A stretch of 64,000 nt of DNA from NCBI GenBank assembly GCA_034336665.1, contig JAPFBE010000003.1:38042360-38106359 (forward strand), written 5' to 3'. This document shows positions 1-33,191 of the stretch, piece after piece. The stretch is from Luscinia megarhynchos. Lineage: Eukaryota > Chordata > Aves > Passeriformes > Turdidae. Both the position numbers and the translations under genes were made by a program. How positions within the stretch are numbered: position 1 is the first letter of the stretch; each line of letters opens with the position of its first letter. The notes beneath the pieces were generated by a model. The model was not told the DNA's origin and made no database searches. It worked only from the letters and a program-made list of their open reading frames with translations.

Positions 1-227
1 ATGGAAAAGCACTGTCACTCCTGAAGGAAAAGGATATGTGGAATACTTACTATGATGCATTTTTCATTTGGGTAAAGGTCCATGACTATTAATCACAGAC
101 TTATAAATGACCCTTCATTTCTGTGTATATTGCTTTCCCATCATAACATATGTGCTGTTTGTGATGGCATGTTAGCATCTCTCACAGGCTTCTGTTTAAT
201 CTCAGGCTGTGGTTTATTTCACTATAG

Positions 228-23023
<22,796 letters not shown>

Positions 23024-23067
23024 GAGGCATTTAAGTCATACCACAATCTAATTTTCTATATTTAGAA

Positions 23068-23158
23068 TTAAAGATGCTGTATGATTTCTTTAAAATCAAT
23101 GTCATAAATTTTAAAGATGTAATGTATGATTTCTTTAAAACCAATGTCATAAATTTTA
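23068..23158 (+). repeat. Tandem duplication of ~45 bp in NALCN 3' UTR
   Basis: Two adjacent copies of a unit starting TTAAAGATG (23068 and 23111) share 'tgtatgatttctttaaaa', then T versus C, then 'caatgtcataaatttta'. They differ by one substitution and a two-base length change near the front of the unit. Confidence 0.92.
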
Positions 23159-23663
23159 TCTTTTGCTTATCGTCCTGCCATATGAAGTGTAGCACGCACT
23201 TCTGTTTTAGAATTGACTTCTGTAGGTACTAACTGTACTCCAAGAAACCTATATACTATAGCAGTACTAACAAAGCCAGAAAGACTATATTGCCTTTAGC
23301 AGACAGAGCATTGAAAGATTTTATGTATTCTGTAGAATCATAGTGAAAATTTGATATATATACCTCTTTGTTTTCCTTCAACATTTACCATACCTTAAGG
23401 TGGCAACACTTTACAATACAGGGGTAATGTATTTCTTCTTCTGTTTTTCCTCAATTCATACTTAGTAACATTTCTTTAGAAAAATTTTATTATTCACAAA
23501 TGACCTGAAGAGGTCAGCACTGACTTCATGTTCAAGGGAAGTATTTTTACTAAGTATAGATACTGAATTACAATTCTAAGCTTTCTCTGGATCTTTTTTT
23601 AAAATATGCAAGATACAGGATTACTCATTTTAAAATCAGAAGGTGAAGGATCGGCTTTTAAAA

Positions 23664-23671
23664 TGTAAATA
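23664..23671 (+). promoter_or_regulatory. Consensus Pumilio-type RNA site TGTAAATA
   Basis: An exact match to UGUANAUA in the predicted NALCN 3' UTR. Pumilio proteins repress many neuronal channel mRNAs; use of this site is inferred. One 8-mer match can occur by chance. Confidence 0.35.
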
Positions 23672-25032
23672 TCTTTGAGGTTTGGTTAATTATGCAAAGA
23701 GCTTGATTTCCATAGAGAAAATGGGAGGGAGGGAATACATGAAAAACTGTGCATTTAAGCATCTAGCAGAAGACTTTCACATGAAAAACATGGATTTATG
23801 CTTCATTTTCAGCATATACTGGTTACATATATGTGTGGTGTCATTATTCTTCTTTTAATTGGGTCCCATTTTTCTTGTGTAGTCGTAAGATTTTCTTCTT
23901 GTCTGTGATAAAAATTAGCATGTTGGGGTTCTAATTACAAAATTGTATTATATGTCTTTAAAAATGCGTTTAGTTTTGCCTGTATAGGTAGAATTTTACT
24001 TACCCATGTTACTGCTCATGCTACAGGCCTGCAAAGGTAAGACATGGCACCGTGCTGTGGCTAAGTACCTTTGTCCCTTTTATCCCAGCACACCATGTTT
24101 GACATGTTAGCCTTCACTTGTTTTAGGAGCACTAGGTTATCGCCGGTGAAAAAGCAGCTATCGCTTTCATAAAAGCTTTTCCAGTGAAAGGCCAATGCTA
24201 TACGGATATGGAGGTGGAGAAGGAGAGCCACAAAACACAACTGTGTTTGCTAGTTTCAGAATCTAAGGCTGTCAAAAAATGTGGGGTAAAATTGTGCCCT
24301 TCCCTCAGGGAAGAACTAAGAGGTTGCAGATTTTGTTGCTTGGCCCCTGACTAGGTTTTATAGCATAGCTGGGACCTTTCTGTTACCATTGTTTCCTATG
24401 GAAATGATAGTTTGCTCTAACATGGCCTGATGTGAGATCTTGTAAGAGGCTCACGGTTTATTTACATCACCACTTCAAAAAGGTATCATTTCAAAAGCAG
24501 ACAAAAGCCAGTGTTTTGCAATTTTTTCTGGCCAAGTGGTCAGAATACAACAGTGGAAACACACAGATGCCTTCACCAAAAACGCAAAATCAGTTTTGGC
24601 CATGAAATACAGCTTTCTTGGCATCTGTCAATGTTTTTTCCCAGTATATGATTGAACATGGTTTATATTTTTTTTTTCAAAAATAATTATATTGAACACA
24701 TCTGTATTTTGTGGGGGTTTTATGTGTTTTGGGGTATATTTAAGTTTAAATCTAGTCAACTGTAACTCTATAGTAAAAGAATATGTGCATTCTCTTGTTT
24801 ACTAGATCATGAACCATCAACAAAACTTCATATGCAAATCCATTACTTTGTTCTGTTTTGTGCTTGTTTAAGTTCAGCTTTTATATATATAACAAAAAGA
24901 TAAATATTGGATTTATAAAAGAGAGTATCTTTGACAGTTCAATAGTACATTGAACTGCAGATTACTCTTGCTGCAAGCCTTCTTTTTAAAAAATCTGGCA
25001 AACATTTTTTCCTTGCCTTACAGTACACTGTC

Positions 25033-25038
25033 AATAAA
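25033..25038 (+). promoter_or_regulatory. NALCN: AATAAA polyadenylation signal of NALCN
   Basis: A canonical hexamer in 'actgtcaataaaagtgag', followed at about 30-100 bases by T/GT-rich sequence suited to cleavage-factor binding. It is the first strong signal after the stop codon. Confidence 0.7.
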
Positions 25039-25058
25039 AGTGAGTTGCTTTAAGCAAT

Positions 25059-27562
25059 ATTCCTCCCTCTGGTTTTCATTGTAACTACATTGGCTATATG
25101 AGGCTCATCCATGATAATGCTGCATAGTAACAATCTTTGTGGTTTGTATAGGATTATGTAGAGGTCCTTTCAAGCTCTTGCAATTGAGAGTCTTTAGTTT
25201 TTTCACTCCAGCAACTGACCTCATCAGTACTCATCAGCCACAAGGGGTCTCAGTCAAAAGATGGACTAGAGAGGACTGTTCATTATTTATTTTTTCTTTA
25301 TTTGCTTCAGAGCCTGGATGTGAGTGTGTATATGAGGTGGGGGGGAGGGGGGGCGCCATTTTACTTTTGCAGATATAGGAAGTGGAATGAAGTTACAAAG
25401 ATATGAAAACAATATATACACAGGCATATAAGCAAGCAGTTTAAGGTGAAAACCTCCCTAGAACAGCACTGCCAACATAACTGAGACGGTCCTACTCTGC
25501 AGCAGAGAAACCAATGCACATTTGCACATGAAGGTGAGGAAGCAGAGAAGAGAGTTGAAGAATGACTGGAGTTCAAAGAGCTTGCACCAACAATGGAGAG
25601 ACACAAAGAGGAAACAGTGTGTCAGGAAGTCAGAGTCAGTCCAGACAGCCTTAGAGAAAAGTTCAAACAGGAATAGATCCTAAGCAAAGGAAAACAAAAA
25701 ATTGCTAGGAAAATATTACTACTTGCAGAGTTATCCTATACAAATGAAAAAAAGAAGTTGCTTAGGCTTCTTATCATCCACTAAGATCTGTTTCATAGGA
25801 AGTAAGTTGTGAATGTGTTCATGGCTTTGTTGGAAAAAAAGTGTAGTGCATATTGTCAGTGCTCAAATAAAAACCTGCTTGTGGGAAGTCTGAGAACACA
25901 CAGCAAAGTGTATGTCAATATCATTCTAAAGTCAGGTCAGATTTCAGAAAATCACTTTTTAAATGAAGAAACTAATAACCTGAAACCATTTGCTTTTGGA
26001 AGACATCCAACTGAATTAAAAACTGAAAACATAAAGTATGCTTTTACAATCTGAAAATACCGTCTTTGTTTTAACTAATATGGAGCAATCAGGCTTAAAT
26101 ACCTTCAAAATAACATTACATTCAGTATTGTCTGCATTCAAAGACCAGTATCACTGCTTCTGAGAAACCAAAGAAGATTAAATGCCAAGAGCAAGTGAAT
26201 AACTTTGTGAGACTAATCTATTTTGTTCTCTTGTTTTATTCACAACATGCCCATGCAGATTAGAGTGTCCATGAATAACTGAAGTAGAAGAGTTTGCACT
26301 GTTGTAAGAGCACATTTGGAGGACCAGCAAGCAACCTCCCATCCAGAATGCCCATTCCTTCTGCAGTATTTCCACAAGCAAAAACAAACACTGGCCTGAG
26401 TTGTCAATCAGAATTTCCAATGGGATTATGTCAGTCTCCCTGGATCTGTCTTTCAGAGGCTGAATTCATTCCTGCTATTGAAGGCAATTTAGTCACACCA
26501 CAGATGAACTTGCCTCAATGCATAGGCTGATGCTGGGAAGTTGGCTGCCCTGGTTTGTTCAATTGCTCTGAAACACAAAGAGAGCCTCACTAGAATTCAA
26601 TTAACCTTCCTCTTCATCCCAAGGGCACTGGTGTCAGACCCCATTAGCAGCTGTTGCCCATTGTTCTTAGTGAAGAACTCTAAGCATGAAGTTATTAACC
26701 CATCAGTGAGCTAAGTGTATGGGCAGTGGTACTTTATCCCCCTTCCACTGGTTCCTGTCTCAGATGCTTATTCCAGTACCCTTACTGGTTTTGTACTTTT
26801 ACCTGACTTGCATATCTGCCCTGGGGAATTTGGGTGAATTACCTGAGCACCTACAAAAGTGTGTTTCATACAAGGGTATCCTACTGGAAACACAAGAAAT
26901 GTCTTTAGTATCTGTAGGAAAGGAAGAAGAAAACCCAAAACATTATCCATCAACCTGAAGAGCTGTTGACATTAGCCTTTTCTTCTTTCTGAATTCAGGC
27001 ATCAACCAAAAGTAGCACAAGCCTCCAGTGTCTCAGTGGGAGTTACTTTGTTTCAGGAAAACTTTTGCTGAAGTTGGAAACAAACTGATTTATACCAGGC
27101 AAACATCAGTGTGTCCTAGAGACTTGGTTCTGAGCCCTCCATATGTTGGAAGGCACTCTGGTGGGATTGCTCTTGGTAAGTACATCTTCCCCCAAAGGAA
27201 AAAGAAGAGGGTTGGCCCTTGAGTTCATTGGCAGAGAAGCTGGATGTTACATCGTCTCTCATGCCCTGTTTTCTGGTGTCCTTTTATGTTTTCCTCTCCA
27301 ATTTCATGTAGGGTGGACAGGGTCTAAGCATATTCTCCATTCTCAGCACGTCCTCCCACGAAATAGGGGATTCAACAGTTATGATTTTGCTATAATGTAT
27401 ATGATGCCTGTTTATAAGAGTAGTAAGTATTGCTTTTTTTTTCTCAGCACTTATTCTATAGAGCTACGTGTTCTACAGATCAAGTCATTGCTCCTCTCAG
27501 AGCAATTTGCTAAATTCGTACTGCCTGGGGAATCTGTTTATGGCACATTTAAAAACAGGGAG
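25059..27562. other. Intergenic, nothing recognised
   Basis: AT-rich sequence with only short open frames. It contains a second AATAAA (25866-25871) and a G-run at 25337-25353. The 141-codon open frame at 27143-27568 has no recognisable family and is probably chance. Confidence 0.6.
25337..25353 (+). repeat. G-run (G7-A-G7)
   Basis: Two runs of seven G separated by a single A, about 300 bases beyond the NALCN polyadenylation signal. It could form a G-quadruplex, but it is a simple low-complexity tract. Confidence 0.85.
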
Positions 27563-27628
27563 AAATAAAAAAAAATTTTTAAAAAAAAGGAAAAAAAGAA
27601 AAAAAAAGAAAAGAAGAAAAAAAGACAA
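27563..27628 (+). repeat. A-rich / (A)nG low-complexity tract
   Basis: About 65 bases composed almost only of A with scattered G and one short T run. It could be the remnant of a poly(A) tail, but no retroposed gene is visible upstream. Confidence 0.9.
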
Positions 27629-27966
27629 AGTAATCTGAGCATTGGGGTTTAGGTTTTGGGTGTTTTCCCTTTTTTATTTTAGCACCTATTTAAAAATAAA
27701 TCTCTGTTTCTATGTAAAGACAAGCTTCTCAGTTTTTCTGACCAGTCTAAGAAAATAGAGAACGTTTTTTGCCTAAATATCTCCACTTTTCAAATGCACC
27801 TGTTTGAAATGAGGAGCTTTTACATTTTCTTGCTGCTTTTAATTTTCAAATCTCATAAAAACCTATTTCCTGCATTTTACTAAAAATTATCAATATTTTG
27901 GTTATTAAAAACTTATTTTCCCCTTAAATTTTTATCATGCATAAAAATTCACTTTTTTTTTTTTAA

Positions 27967-28626
27967 GTCCCCCAGGAAAAGGTTCATGTGGCTGAAAAAC
28001 CGGTTGTGACCCAGAAATGTGAGCTTCTGTCCCAGAAAGCAAACTGTATCCTGGGCTGCATCAAACACAGTGTGACCAGCAGGTGCAGGGAGGGATTCTG
28101 CCCCTCCACTCTGCTCTGGTGAGATCCCACCTGCAGTTCTCTGTCCAGCTCTGGGGTGCCTGACACAAACAAGACATGGATCTGTTGGAGCAAAGCCAGA
28201 GGAGGGCCACGAAGATGATCAGGGGGCTGAAGGACCTCTCCTATGAAGACAGCTGGGGCTGTTCAGCCTGAAGAAGAGAAGGCTCAGGGGAGACTTTATA
28301 TCATCTTCCAGTATCTAAAGCAGGATAAGTAAGGCAGAGAGAGACATATTATCAAGGCCTGTAGTTACAAGACATGGGTTAATGGCCTTAAACTGAAAGT
28401 GGGTATATTTAAATTAGATATTAGCAAGAAATTATGTGCTTTGAGGGTGGTGAGGAACTGGAACAAGTTGCCCGGAGAAGTTGTGGATTCCCCATCCCTG
28501 GGAGTGTTCAAGGCCAAGTTGAATCAGGCTTTCAGCAACTTGGTCTAGTGGAAGATGTCTCTGCCTATGACAGGCAGCTTGAACTAGGCATCTTTTAAGT
28601 TCCTTCCAAGTCAAATCATTCTATGC
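27967..28626 (+). mobile_element. CR1 LINE 3' fragment (sense, ~660 bp)
   Basis: The copy preserves the end of the reverse-transcriptase frame with several stops ('ggctgcatcaaacacagtgtgaccagcagg', 'gttcagcctgaagaagagaag'). It also keeps the CR1 tail ('gtggtgaggaactggaacaag', 'ttgcccggagaagttgtgg', 'ccctgggagtgttcaaggcc'), ending at 'aaatcattctatg'. It is preceded by a T run. Truncated and inactive. Confidence 0.95.
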
Positions 28627-28862
28627 TTACTGAATTTTTTTACCTGGCACACAGAAGAATGGCACCCAGGAGGAAGACGAGAATTGCCTTAGTTATCACT
28701 ATGCTGAAAACTGCACAAGAACATTTTACTCTATTTACAGAAATTTATTCAGAGAAAATGTTGGTTTGCTGACATCACTGGGTCTCCTTCCCAAGCAATT
28801 CAAGAATTTCAAGAACTAAACATCACCAAGGAGAAAAACAAATCGCTCTTCCCAGTTCCTTC

Positions 28863-29523
28863 TCAGCTGCCTGCCAAGTTCTCCAGTGTGACCAGACACT
28901 TGATGGTGAGTTTGAAAGTCTTGTAGGCACTGCTGGCCCTGGCCACCCAGCTGTTGGAGACAAACACTTCCTTCTCAAAGCTGGTAGATGCAAATAGGTG
29001 CCTGTGCCTCTATCCTTCATGAAAAAACTCAGCTTTGTCACTGTACCCACAGTGGGGTGGAGTTAAAGCTCTAAAAGATGTCATCAGTGGCTGAGAAGAT
29101 GCAGGTCCCCTCATGCTGCTCCATCAGGGGAAGGACACCTCTGTCACCATGGTGCTTGGGCAGCCAAGAGCAGCCAACAGACACAGTCTTGCCTAAGGTT
29201 TCTTGCCAGCACTTTCAGGTCAGTGATATTAGGTCTATAATTTATCCACTCCTATGCTGCAGACAATCCTGAGGGTGTGATCCAGTAACAGTTTGGCTGC
29301 TGTGATTAAGAAAGTGTTAAATGCAGTTGTTCATAGCTGGCTCCAGCTCTTCCACCAGAAAGTACACTGCTCTGATCTTGGCCAGTTTACTCTTCTCCCA
29401 GTTGCTTCTTCTGAGCTCTGTGAAATGCTCCAGATTTAAAAATCCAGGTATTAAAACCTTCATCTTAATTGCATCAGCAATTGCAAGAATATTTATCTGA
29501 TGCTGGCCTGTAGATATATTTCA
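28863..29523 (-). pseudogene. Possible decayed coding segment, family not recognised
   Basis: Read on the minus strand, four neighbouring pieces look protein-like but lie in different frames with stops between: 29523-29317 (contains LEHFTELRRSNWEKSKLAKI and VYFLVEELEPAMN), about 29325-29238 (ITAAKLLLDHTLRIVCSIGV), about 29200-29071 (GVLPLMEQHEGTCIFSATDD) and about 29013-28863 (FEKEVFVSNSWVARASSAYK). This is the pattern of an old processed pseudogene or transposon gene with frameshifts. I cannot name the protein, and open runs of this length also occur by chance. Confidence 0.3.
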
Positions 29524-29558
29524 ACTTTATTTGCATTCATAAATTCACTGTGTATCTG

Positions 29559-29605
29559 TAAGGGCTTATCTACGTGAGGAAGTTGCACCAGCTTAAATTT
29601 AACCT
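29559..29605 (+). mobile_element. Possible hAT-type DNA transposon terminus (remnant)
   Basis: 'taagggcttatctacgtgag' followed by 'gaagttgcaccagcttaaat' resembles terminal sequences of old reptile/bird hAT non-autonomous elements ('agggcttgtctac...'). The opposite terminus was not found, so the extent is unknown. Recognition is by memory only. Confidence 0.3.
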
Positions 29606-32468
29606 GTTATTGCAAATTTATTTCTCTAAATCACTTTCAATACCTGTGGAAATGGGTATTTCAGTTTAAAGATTTTTTATATTGATCTATATTTAAACCC
29701 AAACAACCTTGCTTTTATTCTAATGGCAAGAGTGCTCCCACAGGTCTGCTCATCAGCCCTCTTAATACCCACATCTTTAGTTATGTGGTGCTAAGTCCTT
29801 TGAGTAGAGGAGGCTCTTCTTATGGTCTCTGGCAGCAGCTGAGATCATAAGGAGATGCTGTTTCAGGAGTAGATGTCTCCCTGCTGCCTGAGTATCCATG
29901 GAACACAGTGCCAGGGCAGCCCTGGCTCTGGCATGTCACACTGCAATCAATTTGCCACAAGATATTGTTGGGCATTTGGGGGCAATTTACCCAAAGCACC
30001 ACCCATAAGGAGTTACTTCAGATGAGTCTGTATTGGGTACAATTCCCTCTCCCCTGTGCAGTCCTTGGATATGGTAGAGCAGCTTCAGTTTCATGCTGTG
30101 GCTGGTGCAATATATTCCTTGCCTTATCCCAGATGACTGAGCTGGACAAAGCACATATCTAGACGCCAACAGTCAACTTAGGCTCAGATTGTTTTCACCA
30201 AACCCTTTCAAGTTTTAAGTAAATCAGTGCTTTCCATCAGGAGAAAGTTTTTGTACAATCTCCAAGACCTCTTTTCTGAGCTAATCTAAGTACAGGGCTT
30301 TTAATACACGATCAGCCATCCACAGTTGTAATCAAAGATTGTGTTCCTCTGGAGATGAACAGTCTGAGTTGCCAAAACCAGACCACCCCAAAAATTTCTG
30401 ATAGCTGAGCCTTCTACTAAAATATCACAGAAATATGACAAATGTAAACCCCTTTTTAACACTAGAGGGCTGGCGTTACTTTACACTGGTCTCTGCACAC
30501 ATTCACACAAGATAAAGTAGCTTGATTCTCCTTGTGGTAGTGGTTTAATGTTCATTTAATTATTTTGATTTGTAGAGTGTTTAGACACTGCAGTGACAAG
30601 GTATTTCTACCATCATTACATGACAAGGGACCTCTCATTGACCTTATAGTACTTCTAAAGAAACTGCTTGGTTTTGTTTGTGGAAATGTGACTTTTTGGG
30701 AAACGAATGACCTTTGAATTCCCACTTGCACAGAAGTTATAATAGAAGATTGAGTTAGCAACAGCATTGATTGCATTTTCTGTATCTCCGGTGACTATGA
30801 TATTTGCGGGTCAGATGGAATGCAGTTTAAATTTGCATATCAATTCTCACAAAAATTCAGGAGCAAGACCATTTTCAAAATCCAGATATTTAAGCTGAAG
30901 GAACAAATAGCTAAGGATGCCAAAAGCCTTATGCCACAAAGTAAATACATGATTCACTTCTTGAGCACAGAAATTCTGCTCAGTAATTTGAACAGTGTTT
31001 CCTGCTTTACATGATGCCCGCTTTTTCTTTCTGGCTTTTCTTTTCCTGGCTGCAAGTATCCACATATGTTCATTTACAAGCTATGGTTAGATGAGAAATA
31101 CTGTAACAGATTATATTTATCAATGGATAGTTAATCATTTTGAGAAATATTTGAAAGTATAGCTTGCTTTTTGTGCTTTATTGAGAAAACAGGGAGTGCT
31201 TGGGGTAATCTTTTTATAACAATTTTTACAGTAAGAGGAAAAGCAGAGAATGGCACAATGTCCACTAAAAGCAGCATGAAGTTTCCCTGCAGCTGCAGTG
31301 AGCCTGTGGTGTCCCTCCTTAAAGGACAGGTCCAAGTCCTAAAGCTGTGCAGTAGACAGTAGCAAAGTTGGAATGTCAGATACCTCAAATAATTTTTCAG
31401 GAAATCTTTACAGAGCTTTCCTGCAGACAGTTTTGTTTCCATCTTTAGAAGTGAGCAGGCAGGGCCTTGCAGGAGCCTGCTGTTCCTTTGTCATAACTAA
31501 CTGGTAGGTAGCTGAGATGGTGCTGGTCCTTAAGGTGCCAGGGATGTCACGATAGTGGGGAGTCCAGCCATGAAGGGGGTACCCAGCTCTCAAGGGTCAA
31601 GTAGCAAGTGGGCTTTAGGGGTTATTTGCAAAGGACATGGGACCATACTGGGAGCAGAGCCACACGTGGTGGTAAGGGTGAGTTCACACATCAGCACTGC
31701 AAGGCTGGGTAATCAGGGACAACCTTTGCCTCAGATGTGTCCCCAGTAACTTCTGTTTGAAATCACAGGGAACAGCCCAGGAAGACAGGTCATGCCACTG
31801 TTTATCATGGTGCTGTCCCCAAAGCTGAGGTGTGGAAATAAGAGGGAAACATATGTTCTCCAGGCAGGAGAAAAGCAACCTGCAAAGCGGTATCATCTCT
31901 GTGCCAAGTCAGAGCTTTAATTGGCACAAAAATTATCTTCACTAACACCTGCAAGTGAGTGCATAGTACACTACAAAATTAATAGTCACAGGGAGAATTA
32001 ATTCCTTGAAGACAAAGGGAAAACATTTCCTCTTGTAGATGATGGTGTATCAGGTATCTCAAGCTGCTTCAAAGACAAAGGCATTACTGGAACCGAGAAC
32101 CCGAACCATGACATCCTACTTTATTTCAGGTGAGGACCTCTTCAATAAAAGCACTCTCCCTCAAACAAAGGAATCTGGCTGAAGCTGCACAAGCTTGTCA
32201 GCATAGAGATTAGTCAGGTGAGAAGAAGTGCTATACAAGCACCACTGAAAATGAGTCTGGGATGTGTTGAGATAGTGGAAAGGAGAGTGAGGTTGGTCTC
32301 TGCTGAAGCTTTTCTGTTAGAGAGCAGTGGGTGAAAGATGTTGAAAGCAAAAGCAGCAATTCTCCAACATGACAGTTTTCTAATTGAAGGTGCTTTCTGC
32401 TGTCTCTTACATGTGTCATATGTTTCCTCCCTTGTTTTTCACAATGGGGTCAAACAAGAATCAGACTT
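29606..32468. other. Intergenic, nothing recognised
   Basis: There are short open frames on both strands around 29820-30170 and 31130-31900, none with a recognisable family. No transposon was identified beyond the possible terminus at 29559. Confidence 0.55.
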
Positions 32469-32716
32469 ATAGAATCTCAGAATGGTTTGGAAGGGACATG
32501 GGCAGGAGCACCTTTCATTAGGCCAGGTTGCTCAAAGTCCATCAAGCACCCTTGAACCCTTCAAGGGATGGGGCATCCACAACTGCTCTGGGTAACCTGT
32601 TCCAGTGGCACATCACTGAATTCCTTCCAGATATGTAATCTAAGCCTACTCTCTTTCAGTTTAAGGCCACCACTTTCATTCAGTCACTTAACACCTTCAC
32701 AAAGAGGGTGGGAAAC
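32469..32716 (-). mobile_element. CR1 LINE 3'-end fragment (antisense, ~250 bp)
   Basis: The reverse complement of the CR1 tail: 'agaatctcagaatggtttgg', 'aggccaggttgctcaaagtc', 'gatggggcatccacaactgc', 'ggtaacctgttccagtggc' and 'tctaagcctactctctttca'. Internal deletions shorten the middle. Confidence 0.93.
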
Positions 32717-33006
32717 TGTCAGTTTACTGTCAGTAAACCATAGGGAAGTGTATACAAGTTTTACCTCTTTTTCCTGGAATGTGCAAATTTACATCTTACC
32801 AGCAGTAATAGTTTTCCGGAAGGCTCTTTGGAAAGGCTTTTGTTTCATATTTCTTCCTTTATTTCCTTTTTATTTCAATTGCCACCTCACCCCAAGGAGC
32901 AGCACTGCACAGCAGTGCCAGGGTGTGTTGGAAGCTGGCTGGGTCTCAGCACACACAGTCGCCCACTGCCCCAGGAGTGGATGAGTGGCAGCCCCAGCTT
33001 CTGCAG

Positions 33007-33191
33007 GACAGTGCCAGGCAGGAGGGCTGCCCCAGGGACTGCACCCTGGAGCCCTTTGCAGGAGGCAGCTGGACTCTGCCCAGCTCCAGCTGGCGCTGAA
33101 TTACTCGGGACCTAATTACAACAACCTGGTGACAGCCCAGTGAGAGGAGTTCCTCATTAAACAGGATGGTCTGGATGCCACGGCTGGCACG
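33007..33191 (+). other. Exon-like GC/CpG-richer segment, coding status unknown
   Basis: A possible acceptor (CTTCTGCAG at 32998-33006) is followed by a frame reading through QLDSAQLQLALNYSGPNYNN to a TGA at 33141-33143. The frame then continues open for 16 codons (EEFLIKQDGLDATAGT) to a possible donor GTGAGC at 33192. Several CpGs cluster here against a CpG-poor background. It could be a decayed exon, a non-coding RNA exon, a conserved regulatory element or chance. Confidence 0.2.

Larger units (their letters stand above)
23024..25058 (+). other. NALCN: NALCN 3' untranslated region (predicted)
   Basis: The AT-rich sequence from the stop codon to shortly beyond the only strong AATAAA (25033-25038) is taken as the 3' UTR, about 2.0 kb. 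It contains a tandem duplication (23068-23158) and one consensus Pumilio site. The end is inferred from the signal alone. A second AATAAA at 25866 could give a longer form. Confidence 0.7.

Noticed and set aside
27143..27568. 141-codon frame ending at the A-rich tract
   Set aside because: It looked like a possible retroposed gene with a poly(A) tail, but the protein is unrecognisable and no AATAAA sits correctly upstream of a clean tail.
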